DNA of 64,000 nucleotides. Source: Diphasiastrum complanatum. Taxonomy: Eukaryota > Streptophyta > Lycopodiopsida > Lycopodiales > Lycopodiaceae. The notes below the pieces were generated by a model. That model was not told the origin of the DNA and searched no databases. It worked only from the letters and a program-made list of their open reading frames with translations. The DNA is taken from NCBI GenBank assembly GCA_029204225.1, contig CM055100.1:10886769-10950768 (forward strand), written 5' to 3'. Position 1 is the first letter of the stretch, and every line of letters begins with the position of its first letter. Below are positions 13,221 through 29,100 of the stretch, piece by piece. A program made the position numbers and the translations under genes.

Positions 13221-14273
13221 GAGGTGATCCTAGATTCGGGAGCTACCTCACACTTCGTGACATCAAGATGAATTATGTCTGATTTCCGAAGTGCAAATCC
13301 ATCAAGATTCATTGTTCTTGGAGATGGATCCAAACATCAAGTGAATGATATTGATTCACTCTGGCTCAACACGAATGGTCGAGACAGATGACTCAAAGAT
13401 GTTTTGTTCGTGCCTACACTGCAATAAAACTTGCTTTCTATGGCAAGGATAGCTGATGCAGGGATGCATGTGACATTTTTTTATGAAGCATGCAATGTGA
13501 TTGATGCCAGTACCAGTAACCTGATCACTCAAGGTAGAAACAAAAGTAATCTATATCACTTGAAGATATGCTTGCCTACAGATCATGTGCATCAGACTCA
13601 TGATGATTCGCCAGACACGTTGTGGCACAAGAGACTATGCCACATGAATTCGATGACACTTTACCAAGCAAGCTATCATGGAGCAATAACAGGGGTCAGC
13701 ATCTCGAATACGAACAATTCGACCACCTACGATGCATGTCTGAAGGGTAAAATGTCTCGCACTCCATTCATCAAAGACTCCTATAGAACGACTAAGATCC
13801 TGGAGTTAGTGCATTCTGACATCTGTGGGCCTTTCAATGTGGTCTCAGTAGGAGGCTCAAAATATTACATAACCTTCATTGATGATTATAGTAAATTCGC
13901 CATAGTGTATTTTATTCAGAATAAATCTGAAGCACTTGATAAATTCACAGAGTATGTGAATTGGACAGAGAGATGTACCGGCAACAAAAAAAAGCAGATC
14001 AGGATAGATCGAGGTGGCGAATACATCTCGAATTGCTTCATTGACTTCTACAATAATTGTGACATCATACACAGAAGGACTGCAGCTTACACACCGCAGC
14101 ACAACAATGTTGCAGAGAGGAAGAATAGGACACTGATTGAAGTAGCCAGATGCATGATGGCCTACTCAAAAGCTCCAAGGGTATTGTGGGCTGAAGCAAT
14201 AGCTACAGCCGCATACATCCAAAATAGGACAGGGAAGTCTGGTGTCCCTCACACGACACCACACGAATTATGA
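13221..14273 (+). pseudogene. Ty1/copia protease-integrase
   Basis: Protease motif VILDSGATSHF at 13224-13256, then stops at 13269, 13389 and 13425, all in one frame. The frame is open from 13431 to the TGA at 14271. It carries the pre-integrase motif LWHKRLCHMN (usual Gly changed to Cys), a shortened Cys cluster (DACLKGKM) and the integrase core with acidic residues in HSDICGP, RIDRGGEYIS and VAERKNRTL. The integrase core is the longest open stretch of this relic; the flanking parts are broken. Confidence 0.85.
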
Positions 14274-14354
14274 TGGGGAAGAAAGCCCAACCTGTCTCAC
14301 ATCAGAATATTTGGATGTGCAGCTTATGCACCGTCAGACATTCGTCCCTATGTT

Positions 14355-14787
14355 TGTCATATGCAGCTGCTTATGACCTCAAGATCCACATTGTGGACGA
14401 GAAGACAGCCTTCTTGCATGGTGAATTAGACGAGGAGGTCTACATGGATCAACCCCCAGGTTATGTCTCGAATTCACTTCCTGATTATGCATGCAGAATG
14501 CATAGGAGTATCTATGGTCTGAAACAGTCAGTTTGACAATGGTACAAAAAGAAGGATCAAGCCCTGAAATCATTGGGATTCAAGCCAGTGATGGCTGATT
14601 CCAATGTATATGTCAGAATTACAGATGAGAAGATCATCATTGTGGTTGTGTATGTGGATGACACTTTAATACTTTGCAAGAGTGAGCAGCTGATTGCTGA
14701 AGTGAAGATAGACATCTCGAAACATTTCGAGATCGTGGATCTGGGAGAGGCCAGGTGTTACTGTTATGTCCATGACCAGTACATATG
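14355..14787 (+). pseudogene. Ty1/copia reverse transcriptase palm
   Basis: It begins inside RT at AYDLKIHIVDEKTAFLHGEL, continues EEVYMDQPPGYV and RSIYGLKQS, and meets a TGA at 14534-14536. After a short frame change it resumes with VVVYVDDTLILCKS, an intact YVDD loop at about 14649-14660, and ends after IVDLGEAR. RT fingers, thumb and RNase H are missing. Confidence 0.85.
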
Positions 14788-15278
14788 ATACAGTATACTC
14801 CTAGTCTTAGATACACGGTACTCCAGTAAATCAAGCTGTTAGCTATACCACGTCATATTGGATGTGACCCGAAAGTAACTAATATCCTTGTGAGGCCCAG
14901 AACACACTAAATGGAGATTAGACAAGGTATGAGATAGTGTATGCATGTGTAGAGTTATCAATAGCAATTCTATGAATAGGTGGTCTATGCATAGGACTCT
15001 ATTCTAGGTGAATCTATGTATAGGGAACTTAGGGATATGCATGGCTATGTGCCCAGGTTGCTTTTGGCTCTATATATTGAGGCCAAACTCGCCCTACTCA
15101 TTGTGATCATTGATTCATTGCCAGGGTTTCACTCTACATTCATGCTTCTTATTCCTTGGCTTGGGGGTGAAGCTTCTAGAGTTGATTGGTTGCTTCTACT
15201 TAGTTGGGTGGTTGCTCCATAGTGTGTTTCCATTGTGTATTGTCTTGTAAGCAGGATCTTAGGGAGCTTCCCTTATAG
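14788..15278 (+). repeat. Probable retrotransposon 5' LTR
   Basis: It is noncoding and lies between the truncated copia RT and a primer-like site at 15279. A TATA-like box CTATATATTGAGG is at about 15069-15081. The 3' part (15158-15260) shares blocks with 8413-8520. The 5' boundary is uncertain, and I see no second identical copy to pair with it. Confidence 0.5.
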
Positions 15279-15290
15279 TGGTATTAGAGC
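15279..15290 (+). other. Primer-binding site, one mismatch
   Basis: TGGTATTAGAGC follows the putative LTR, differing at one base from the initiator-Met primer site. It marks the start of an element reading rightward. Confidence 0.55.
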
Positions 15291-18200
15291 AAGGCTTACG
15301 AAGATTGGAGAACATGGAGAAGGGCTACCTTTCGTCGAAATTTTGGATTGGATCCATGGGAATTCTTGTCCAACGGGGATAGCAAGGGTGCAAGTGGGTG
15401 TACTATCCCAGTTTCAATTTGCATGTTGCTAAGATCCATTACTCTTAAGATTCTTTGTGGTTTTATAGAGAATTGTGCTTGAAGGCCAATTTGTGATGCT
15501 TTTTTGGAGCTTTTTCTTGTGTAGATCAAATCTTTAGTAAATCTGAATTTTTCAGCAAGTGTACTTTCGTTTTAGGGTTCATTTAATGATGAAATTAATG
15601 ATGCATGCCGGTTCTCTCCAATGATTTATGATTCTAGGCTATGTTTTGGTCAAAATTGCTTGGTTTTCATGCTCTTTGGCACAAAATAGATAGTAAGAAC
15701 CAAAATCTAGCAAGATCAGATCAATTAGATGGTTGTAATTCTATAAATTGGTTTTCATGTGCTAGAGAAAGAGTTGTATGTCATGAATTTCCACTTTATG
15801 GTGATGAAAAAACCAGAAAATAGCCAAAAATCATCATTTTTGCTTGTTTTTTCATGAAGTTGGATAGTAGGTGGCTGTAAAACAGCATGTGGAGCTTGTA
15901 AAGTGGTAGACCAAAGTCTTTTGAAGCTTTCCTAGAAGTTAGAACCAAGAATTTCAGGAATTGAACTTGTAGGAAGTCAAAAAAGTTCAAAAAATGACCA
16001 TTTTTGGTGATTTTGGGGGGATGGATCTCTCCAAATCCATAAGGAGATCATTCTGGAATTTATTACAGCATGATTAGCATTCCTTTCTAGCTTCCCAACA
16101 AGCTATCAGATCTGTGAATTGATGGCCGGTGGCTTATGCACCATCTCCAGCAAGTTTGGAGCTATTTTGACTTCTACGAATCAAGAAATCTCCGTTCTCA
16201 GCCTATACCACATCTTAGGATCAAGATGAATGCTTCATGGAAGTCTAATTGCCTGTTTAAGACTGTTGGTAGCATCAATTTTGGGCTAGGTTGGGTGTTT
16301 GCATGTTTTTGCATAATTCCTTCTTGTGGAAGTGCGCCCTACTACAGATTTCTAGCAGCTCTGATCTCGCACGTGTGAAGCCTAGGTGGCAAGTTAACAT
16401 GGCAAGCATCTTGTTCACTTGTCTCCCTCTATACGGAACTTTACAACACCCTTGGACAAAGTTATGATCATTTGAAGTTTTGCAGTTTTGTGAGTAAAAT
16501 TGGCAAAATTTAGAATTGTTCTAATTGCATGCCAGTCATTTTCCTAATTTGTAGTAATGTGTTTGCATGGATTAGTTGCATGCTGATTCTCAGAGTGATT
16601 CTGACATGCATGGAAGATTTACAATCGATTGGAGTGGTAATACGGATGTGTTTTGACAGTTGGGTCACAAATCAATGTTAATGGTTGACAAATTCCGTAA
16701 AACTGAAGTTTACGTAAAAAACTTCGTAACGACATTTGAATATGATGTAGTGTGCTTTGCATGCCAATTTGACATTGGGTTAGTAACATTAGGAATCAGA
16801 CAGTGTTTCGATTTTTTTGAATTTGATTGCCTTTTACACCAGTAGTACTTTCGTCAGAATTTTCGAATTACGTAAAATAAGGCAAAATTTGAATTTTTCG
16901 AAAAAAATCAAAATCTCGGTCATTTTTTTCGTTATCTATGGAATCAGTTTAGATTAGTGAATTGATTAAACTGAGTTTATCACTCAGAATTGATCATAGT
17001 ATTTTTATTAAGTCTAAATTATTTTTCGGTGATAGATAAGTTAAAATTGACAAAAGGAACCGCAATGAATTGCCAACAGTTTTTACTATGCTGTCATTTT
17101 TTAAACTTTGGAGTTGGGAACTCCCAGAATGAAAGTTAAAATTTGAATTTTTTTCTTTTTGTTAAATTTCAAATTGGTTAAAATTTGAATTCAGTTACTT
17201 GTCTGATAGTTTTCTAATCGATGATGATCGATAGAAATCAGTCAAGTAAACGTTTGTGCAAGACACTCGTTAAATTTGAATTAAAATCATCAAACAATAT
17301 GAAATGACCAGATTGGATGAGTGGCAACAGTATTCTTTATCTAATCAGTAAATCAGTCAAGATTCGGTTCAAGAATGACTGAAATCCTATTGGTGAGATT
17401 TCCATTCATGTAATTTCATATTCTACGTTTGGATAGATTTTGTCAATATTAACGGAGTAATGACAAACCAGTCAATAAAAAGAAAAAACAGTCCAACTTT
17501 CTTGGAAATTTGTAATAATAGGAATTACATAACTGATTTCATTTCCAGTAAGATCCTATGGTGAATTATATTCAAAAGAACAGACTAGTACCATTTCATA
17601 TACTAGCAAATGATTTTTGATATATCAGAGTTTCAGCCCAAGTATAGGTTAGAAATGAAATTGTTTTGGAATTTTTCCTATAGTAATTAATTTTTTCTAA
17701 AAACATTTACTAAGGTCATTACATTTTCTGGGTATCTTAGCTAAAAGATTTTCAGGAAACTGAAAATTCTAAGGAGGGAAGAAGAGTGGACATCAGAGGT
17801 AGTAAGTGTGATTGGGAAATGTATTTCGCAGTTAGGATTTTGGTAATCCCTGTAAATAATTGCGTAATACCAGTTATTAGTTTCCTAAATAGAACTCTTT
17901 TAGTTGAATTCATAACTGATATCTTTGTGACCATTGAGTTATCCACAGTTTTGGATGTCAATTGTGAGGTTAGAAGTGGAATCTGATACGTGGATTACAT
18001 TGAATCTGTTAGTTGACAGAAGCTTGTCCCTAGACTTGATGCATCAGTAGGGTTTCGAAGCTTGTCAATAACTAGAAAGGTTCAGAGTGTAATAGTGAAC
18101 CATGTTAATTCTTCTGTCTAAGTCACATAATCAGATGTAGATTATGGGTATCCATCTGATAGGCATGCCAATCATCCAAATAAAAGGATTCTCTAGTGTA

Positions 18201-20615
18201 TGGAAACATGAGATAATTTCCTATAGTGATTGTAGGACAACTAGATGATCAATGGATCTCTAGAATATCAGATAAGGCAGTTAAGGGTTTTCTGAAAAGA
18301 AAAGCTGTTGGTGGGATGTTAGTAATTTTGGAAAGGAAATTCTAGGATTGTAAAGATCTGATGATGAATGGTGTGTTTAGTGCCTAGTCGCAATATGGGA
18401 AAGGAAAAAACCATTCGATCAAATGTGGGGTATTTTGAAAAATTTTGAGGTTTAATTTAGATCCCAATGTGGTATCTCATTATTTACAAAATCAAAGACC
18501 CTCAAATCTATTTCTCACTTTCTTAATTGATCCTTTACTTCTTAGTAATTTCTCGAATATAAGACATTAGACTGATTTATATGATTCTTTCCAACATGAA
18601 GTTAATCCTTCTGAAAGACTGTTATGTCATATAAATTACTACTTGTGTGAATAGACTTGGAATTCAGATAAATTCTAGGATTAAAATGTTTCAATTTTCT
18701 TAAACCATGGAATATCTCTGGTGCATAAATGGATTTCGATGGAATAGTAGTTTCTATCACTCAGAGTGAAAATATTTGAAGGAGAAGTCCTGTGTGTAAT
18801 AGGTAGAATCCTTTAGTGGAAGCGCTTATTAATGACTTTTCTTGGATTTCGATATTTTCATATATCATCTTTCCAATTAACTTTTATGGAAATTTATAAT
18901 TTTTTTAAAAGGAGGGGTGAAGTGGTAGAATAAAATTCTATTTGGGAATCTGTTGGTTGCATAGCTTTCGGAAGAGAGCCAACTAGAGTATAGAAATGAG
19001 ATTGGATCCGAAAGAAATTTCGGATACATTCAGAGTAAGATGCCTAATTGGAACTTTTTGAATATGAGGGATTCTCTAGGGATTGTGTGGACAATTTGGA
19101 ACTTGAACAGGTTTGATATTTGAATCATTATCTATAAGTAGTACAGTAAAAGGTCAAAGGTTACTAGTTCCATTTTGATTGGAATAAAAGTAAGTTTGAT
19201 CAAAATTTAAGTCTGAGAGTTCTATATTGGATCAACCTAATCTTAGTTCAAGTACTAGGATCAGAGAGGGGTTAATCGGTGGGAGAAATTATGTAATTAG
19301 AAGTGAGTGGGATTGGAAAACTGTTGAGAGTGAATTTTATTTTGTCTCAGAGATTTCCAGAATATGTTATTTACTCATGAGAAATAAAAAATATTTTGTA
19401 GCTGAGTCACAAGATCTCAATGAAATATGTGAGTAGCATATGTGGATTCTGGAGGAATCTGCCGAATAAAAATGTGTTTATGTACTGGGTCATAGTGAGA
19501 TTATTCTCATATGTGCACGATTAATCTTGTATGAATCTACTGTGTAATCCTAGTTACTAAGGTTATCTGGTGCATTTAACCTAGTCGGTGAACATGAACA
19601 TATGATCAAGTATTGTTTTGACAGATACTTGCAGAGTTAACAAATCTTTGTATAGAAGATTCATCGATTAACTTATAAATGACTTGAATAAGGATCTAAA
19701 TGTGGTGTTATACTAGTATAATTGAATTCTTCACCTAGACATTTGAGATTTCTGAATCATTGGCAATTAACTTGAGTAGTTGATTACTCCATGATGAAGT
19801 TTAACTATCAGTGGGATGTGGATTCACCAAAAACTGATGGCTTTTTAATTATATTGCTTGTAAGATGCATGATTAGTGAATCATTTCAGTTCATCAGTTA
19901 AAATTGTGCGCATTGGATATAAAGTATTCTTGGGATAGAGTATCCCTTAGATAAGGGATAGACTCAGCTCATTAGTGATTGTATCCCAGAGAGCTCAAAT
20001 GGATAAGGAATCATAATGAATCCAAGAATAACAACTGAATTGATATTCAGTAGGACTTTGGATATCTAGATGTGATTTTGGATTGTAATCCAAAGTTTTG
20101 TAATTGAAGATGATTGTCATTTGGTATGCTTTCTGTCTTTAATTACCAGTGGTTTATAGAACTTGAATATCCTGCATTTCAGTTAAAGAATCCTGATTTG
20201 AGAGTATTCCTAAAATCCAGTTAGAATGCGAGTTTGAGTAGATTCAAATTTGAATAGTTGGATACATTGAATCTAGACCCAAAATTTGTAGAGTTAGCAT
20301 TTTGATGGGAAATCCAAGTGGCCAAATAGGGTTCTACTATCCATTGGTGCACTATCTTGGTGATTGCTTGCAATTCTATTTGTAGAATGATCTGTATTTG
20401 CTATTTTTGGATCCACACGTGTGAAATACAATAGCTTGCTAGTTTTGTACGGGGAGGATAACAACAGTACTTTATCATTTCATTCAAGTTTGATCAAGTT
20501 CTATTGGTATTTGCATCTCATTTTGTGTGTAGATGCTGATTTTTCTACATTGGTGAAATTGGTAGTGTATTTCTCTTTCTAACCAAAGATCATTCAAGTA
20601 GATTGGATCTTAAGG
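15291..20615 (+). other. About 5.3 kb AT-rich interval without recognisable genes
   Basis: The left part (15540-16450) is the noncoding repeat shared with 7440-8345. From 16500 to 20300 I find no gag, protease, RT or RNase H motif; frames are short with stops everywhere. AATTTGAATT-type motifs recur at 16880-17300. Near 20417 another CCACACGTGTGAA followed about 30 bp later by GTACGGGG resembles the pattern at 8272-8332 and 16372-16438. It most likely represents the decayed interior of the element that begins at 14.8 kb and ends in the gypsy pol at 20.6 kb, but that link is inferred from position. Confidence 0.45.
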
Positions 20616-20619
20616 ATCT

Positions 20620-21640
20620 GAAATCTTTCACAATCACGATGCCATTTGGGTGATGGTTGATAGACTAACCAAGATAGCGCAATTTATACCAACTAAATTA
20701 TTGTCAAGGCATCTGAACTAGCCTAGCTTTTTGTTGAAAAGTTGTTCAAATTTTATGGTTTGCCGAATGATATTGTTAGTGATCATGACTCCAGATTCAC
20801 TAGCAAGCAGTTTTTGAAAAACTTGAAATAACCCTTAGTCTTAGTTCTTCGGATCACCCATAATCTGATGGGCAGACAGAACGTGTCAACCAGACGTTGG
20901 AAGATATGCTTAGAGCATATGTCTCTCAGTGACAGTCTTATTGGAAAAAGTATCTCCCTTTGGTTGAGTTCACACACAATAGTGCTAAGCATTCTACCAT
21001 CGGATTCAGTCCTTTTATGTTAATGTATGGCCGCGTTCTCCAGTTTTGGTTGGACTCAAAGGTCTCAAGGTGCAAGCTACAGTATATTTCCTACAAGATA
21101 TGCAAGAAATGTTGCTAGTGGCCAAGCAAAGCATGAAAACCACTCAGAATAGAGCCCAGTTTTATGCTAACTGCGGTCGTTCACCTCGGGATATTGAGGT
21201 CAGAGCCTGGGTGCATCTTAAAATTCTGAAGGATTCGAAGGTACTTTTCGGATAGAAAAATGCCATAAGCTATCTCCTCGATATAGCAGACCTTATAAGG
21301 TTGTAAAGAAAATTAACCTGAGTGCTTATCAACTAGATCTTCCGATTGGGGTTGGAGTTCATCATGTTTTCCATGTAAGTCGTTTAAAACAATGACTTAG
21401 TAGGAAGGATTCCCTAATTCCGGAAGGTGAACTAGTTGAGCTCGAGGATCTGTCTACCTTTTACCTAATGTACTTGAAAAAATTGTTGACATTCGTCGTC
21501 ACCAATTAAGAAACTATCTGGTTTTTGAGCTTCTCGTATGTTGGAAAGGCAAGACAGATGACAAGGACACTTGGGAGAGAGAGAACTGTTTAAGCCTAAA
21601 GTTCCCTAGCTTGCTCCCATTAGGAGGGGACTCTTGAAGG
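20620..21640 (+). pseudogene. Ty3/gypsy integrase and chromodomain-like tail
   Basis: Several frames are needed. The integrase core is clear at the start: HDAIWVMVDRLTKIAQFIPTK (20630-20694) and LPNDIVSDHDSRFTSKQF (about 20761-20815), with the catalytic Asp of SDHDSRF. Then come pieces of QTERVNQ-like and NSYHSTI-like integrase sequence in shifted frames, an open piece at 21046-21255 (QAMLLVAKQSMK, SPRDIEVRAWVHLK), the VGVHHVFHVSRLK motif at about 21353-21390, and a chromodomain-like LLVCWKGKTDDKDTWERE at 21532-21585. Integrase followed by a C-terminal chromodomain marks a plant chromovirus-type gypsy element. Multiple stops and shifts make it dead. Confidence 0.8.
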
Positions 21641-21648
21641 AGGAGGGA
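21636..21648 (+). other. Polypurine tract
   Basis: GAAGGAGGAGGGA lies directly before TGTTATATACCC, just after the end of gypsy pol. This is where plus-strand DNA synthesis primes, and it places the 3' LTR start at about 21649. Confidence 0.6.
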
Positions 21649-22172
21649 ATGTTATATACCCATAAGGGTATGCAACAGGAAACTTGAGGTGACAGTCTCA
21701 ATAAAGGGATGGAACGTTGATCTGAGGCTATAGGTCTTTTGGGTGCCATGTGTCAATGTCTCATTGGCATGCGGTGACTCGTTGTTATGGATCCGCGTCA
21801 GTGTGCACAACTACCGCATGTCATTGGTCATGCATGAATCTTGTGGAGGGAGATGACTCGTTTGGACTATGTACATAGAAGTGGATCTCCATGAGCTTGG
21901 CATTCATTCTCTCTTGGAGAATGAAGAGCTCGTCCACTGGTGGTCAGGTCAGGACGAGTATCTAGGCCTCAAGATGTAGGTAGGTGAGGGTTGAGGGTAA
22001 GGCATGGTGGCATGGGACACCATGTCTTACATGAGATCCGTGCTTGCTTGATGGTGGTTTGTAGCTCCAGTGCATGGGGGTGAGGTGGCAATACCTCTAT
22101 GGTTGAGTGGTAGCGTAGCGTTTGTCACTTGTTTGTGCTTTAGCAATGACCAGCACGACGATGGGGATTCTG
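21649..22172 (+). repeat. Probable gypsy 3' LTR
   Basis: It begins TGTTATATACCC after the polypurine tract. It is noncoding and GC-richer than the DNA on its left. It contains a small inverted repeat CTCTCTTGGAGAATGAAGAG near 21910. The end is not visible, because the sequence runs into a microsatellite. It does not resemble the 14.8-15.3 kb LTR, so the two probably belong to different elements. Confidence 0.45.
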
Positions 22173-22307
<135 letters not shown>

Positions 22308-22377
22308 AAATTTGCATTGATTTAGAATTTAGGGTAATAGATGATGGTAATTGAATGTTAGATTTGTAATTTGTGCA

Positions 22378-25304
<2,927 letters not shown>

Positions 25305-25540
25305 TGGTTATTTCAGACAATCTTTAAAACTGTATTTTCTGATACAGTCGGGACACTCAACATGGTACTTGGTCTTGACTGGACAATCAACCATGAAGTG
25401 GCTAGTTTCACCATAGATGAAACATCTGGTATGCAATGGCCCTTGTATAACTGCATAGCCATCTTGTATGGCTAATGGTTCTGGACTTTCTGGTGGGGAT
25501 TCATGATAAGTCAGGGCATGTCGGTGCAATGTTGCACTAC
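25305..25540 (-). pseudogene. Possible gag zinc-knuckle fragment
   Basis: The minus strand encodes RCFIYGETSHFMVDCP and then ECPDCIRKYSFKDC. The first resembles a CCHC zinc knuckle (CX2CX4HX4C) with the second Cys changed to Tyr; the second has two Cys pairs and no His. Paired knuckles are typical of retroelement nucleocapsid regions. There is no adjoining protease on this strand and the element type is unknown. It meets the + strand copia gag at about 25540. Confidence 0.4.
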
Positions 25541-26100
25541 ATTGCATAAAAATGAATGCTGCAAATGAACTCTTAAGAGAGGTAGAGATTGCACTTCGTC
25601 TCAAGAGGCTTGGGAGACTTTGCAAAAGGTCTATGAATCCAAGAACCAAACTAGAATGTTAGCTTTGAATAATCGAATCTATAGAAGCTATCAAAAGAAA
25701 GGAGAGAGTGCATGTACTTTTGCCTAAGAGTAAAGGAATTGAACAAAGAGCTAGCCTTCATAGGTGATCCTATCAAGGATGACGATCTTGTTCAACTCAT
25801 ATTGAATGGACTAAGCTTTGAATTTGACAATTTGGTTTAGAGATATGCAATTATGGGTAAGCTACCCATACTTGAAGAACTCCAAGGCACACTCATGGCC
25901 GAGGAATTAAGAAGGAGCCAAATGCAAGAGAGGATGGATAGGCTTTCCATCCAAGGTGGAGATGACCAAGCTCTCTTCACTAAAGGCAAAGGCAAGTCTA
26001 AAGGCAAAGGATCAACATTCAAGAAGTCTTCAAAGCTTGAGGATCAAGAAGAACCCTCAAAGGCATCTCCATCAACCACCAAAGTCAAGCTACTATTGTA
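25541..26100 (+). pseudogene. Ty1/copia gag C-terminal part
   Basis: Gag helices (LEELQGTLMAEELRRSQMQE at 25870-25930) lead into a Lys/Gly-rich basic stretch (KGKGKSKGKGS), as seen upstream of the nucleocapsid zinc knuckle. The earlier part (25560-25850) lies in shifted frames. The reading frame changes near 26070-26090, just before the knuckle. The N-terminal third of gag is missing. Confidence 0.7.
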
Positions 26101-29100
26101 GCAAGATGGGACATTATGCCTCGGAATGCTTCAAGAGGAAGCAAGATCAAAGCCAAGCCAACATGAGAAAAGAGGAGGAAGAGAGTTCACATGAGAACTC
26201 TCTCATGATGTCCATATTTTCTTCAACAAGCTTCAAAGGAGAAGATCCTTGGTGGATTGACTCGGGTGCTAGTTCACACATGACTAGCAAAAGGGAGTTT
26301 TTCTCTTCTCTCTTATCTTATGATGGACCTATAAAGTCTATCTATACAGCAAATGATGAAGCTTGTAAGATTGAAGGAGTTGGTATCATTCCCCTTTGCT
26401 TAGGATCTTCCAAAAAGGTCAACATAGAAGGTGTTTTGTACATTCCTACAATAACAAAGAATCTACTAAGTGTTGGCCAAATGGTAGACAATGGTTTCAA
26501 TGTTGACTTTGCTTCAAATGAATGTTTCATCAAGAAGAAGGGTAAGATAGTGGCTAAGGGCACTAGACTTGGCAAACGCTATAAGTTGGATGCATTTGTG
26601 GATACTAATGTTGTCATGTTGGCCGAGAAGAGCAAGATATCTACCTTTACTTTATGGCACAAAAGACTTGGACATGTCAACTCGGGTTCCATGGAGGCTA
26701 TGATCAAGGAGGAGTATGCTTTAGGCCTACCAAGGTCTATTGGGAAGGAAGACAAGGTTTGTGAAGCTTGTGCTTTATCCAAGGCACATAAGAAGGTCTC
26801 CATCACAGAGTCATCTCATCATCTTGAACTCATACACTCAGATGTGCACATTGCTAGCACCATATCTAATGGAGGTTCATCCATGTTTTTAACCTTCATT
26901 GATGACTACTCAAGATATTGTTGGGTGTTCTTACTTTCCTTCAAGTCTCAAGTATTTAATACTTTTGTAAAGTTCAAGTTATTTGTGGAAAAGCATCATA
27001 ATCATAGCATCAAGATTCTTAGAAGTGACAATGGTGGAGAATTCATCTCCAATGAGTTCAAGGCCTTTTGTGAGGAGGAAGGGATCAAGAAAGAGACTTC
27101 TTTTCCTTACACTCCTCAACAAAATGGAGTTGCTGAAAGAAGGAATAGAACATTATGTGAATGTTCTAAGGTTTTAAGATTAGATGCATTTGCCCAAATC
27201 CTTTTGGGGTGAGTCTCTTGTATGTGCAAACTACTTGATGAATAGGGTGTCTTGCAGAGAAATTGAAGGCAAAACTCCTTATGAGATGTTGTATGGAAAG
27301 AAACCCAATCTTAATCACTTGAAAGTTTTTGGGTGTATATGCTATGTGCATGTGCCATTGGAAACAAGAACCAAGGAGGATCCATCTTCCACAAGAGGGA
27401 TCATGCTTGGATATGCAAGCTCAAGCAAGGGCTACAAAGTCTATCTCCCATCCTTGAACAAATTTGTTGTTTCAAGGGATGTTATCTTTGATGAACATCA
27501 TATGCATATGCTTGACGAAGGCTCAAGTGCTCCAACAATCAAGAAGAAGATGGCTGAGGAGCAAGATCTTGGTTTCGAGGAGGAGCTCATGGAGGAGCAA
27601 GCACCAAACCACCACACCAAGGAGATCTTCAAGGGCAAAAGTGGAGCCATCAAGGCTCACATATCAAGGCAAAGGGCAGCAAGTTGAGGGTATCTCATCC
27701 AATTCTTATTCTTTATCTAGTTTTGAAGAACCCTCTAATGTTGAAGATGCATTGAACTCCAAAGAATGGTATAAAGCTATGTTGGATGAGTATGATGCCT
27801 TGATTGAGAATGAAACTTCGTTGCTTGTTGATAGACCTCAAAGGAATGTAATAGGATGCAAATGGCTCTTCAAGATTAAGATGAATGCAAATGGGAGTGT
27901 TAACAAACATAAAGCAAGATTAGTTGCAAAAGGTTATGCTCAAGAGAGAGGGATAGACTATGAGGAAACTTTTGCACCCCTGGCCAAGATGGTCACAATA
28001 AGGCTAATCATTGCACTTGCATCACATTTTGGATGGATCCTATGTCAAATGGATGTCTCTAATGCTTTCTTGAATGGCTTTTTGGAAGAGGATATCTATA
28101 TGGAGTAGCCACAAGGGTTCATCAAGCATGGAATGGAGAACAAAGTATGCCATCTCCAAAGAAGCATCTATGGCTTGAAGCAAGCCTCGAGATCTTGGAA
28201 TTCAAGACTACATTGCTATCTTATTTCACTTTCTTTTGTTGAAAGTGAATATGATCCCACTCTTTACATTAAGTTTGATGATGTTGGTATTGTACTTTTA
28301 CTCATTTATGTAGATGACATCATCATTAGTGGAAATAGTGTTGATGGTATTGAAAAAATCAAGATAGATCTATCCTTAGAGTTCAAGATGGTAGATCTAG
28401 GGTGTCTTCACTTCATCTTAGGCATAGAGGTACTTAGAGGGTCTGATTTTATCTTTATAAGTCAAGTAAACTATGCTCAAAGTCTTTTGAAGAAGTTTAA
28501 GATGGAAGTATGCAAAAGTGTTGACACACCAATGGAGCAAGATGTAAAAGTGCCAAATGAAGATGATGAAAGATCCTTCATGGACATCACTTTGTTTAGG
28601 CAGCTTATAGGCTCCTTAATGTGGATCACTATAACTAGAACAGATCTTAGGTTTAGTGTATGTAGGTTGAGCCAATCCATGCAAAAGCCATTGAATATCC
28701 ATTGAAAAAAGGCTAAGAGGATTCTAAGATACATCTCATGTACATTGAATTTTGGGATTCTATATAGAGGAGATGTGATTAACCTTCATGCATTTAGTGA
28801 TTTCCTTTCAAGTGCCTATTCAACTTTCATAGGAGAAGGTGTGGTTTCATGGCTTTCAAAAAAACAAGAAACTATATCTCTATCTTCAACCGAAGCCAAG
28901 TACAAAGCTTTGACAACCACTACAAAGGAGGTACTTTGGATCAAGAGATTATTAGTGGAGCTAAAGATCATGGATTCAGAGGAGGCACCAATCATCTACA
29001 ATGACAATATATCATCCCAACACCTTGCATCTAACCCAATCTTCCATGCAAGATCTAAGCACATTGAGATATGCCATCACTTTGTGAGAGAAATGGTGCA

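Larger units (their letters stand above)
12684..14787 (+). mobile_element. Internally deleted Ty1/copia relic
   Basis: Order: primer site, shortened gag, protease, integrase, RT palm. At about 2.1 kb between primer site and the last RT motif it is far shorter than a complete copia interior. Missing parts are the middle of gag and the whole segment from the integrase C-terminus through the RT fingers, lost around 14340-14360. RNase H and the 3' LTR are also absent: sequence changes just after the VDLGEAR motif, and a different repeat begins there. Confidence 0.8.

Noticed and set aside
14788-22172. One complete gypsy element from the 14.8 kb LTR to the 21.65 kb LTR
   Set aside because: The two putative LTRs do not resemble each other and no gag or RT lies between, so they cannot be paired with confidence.
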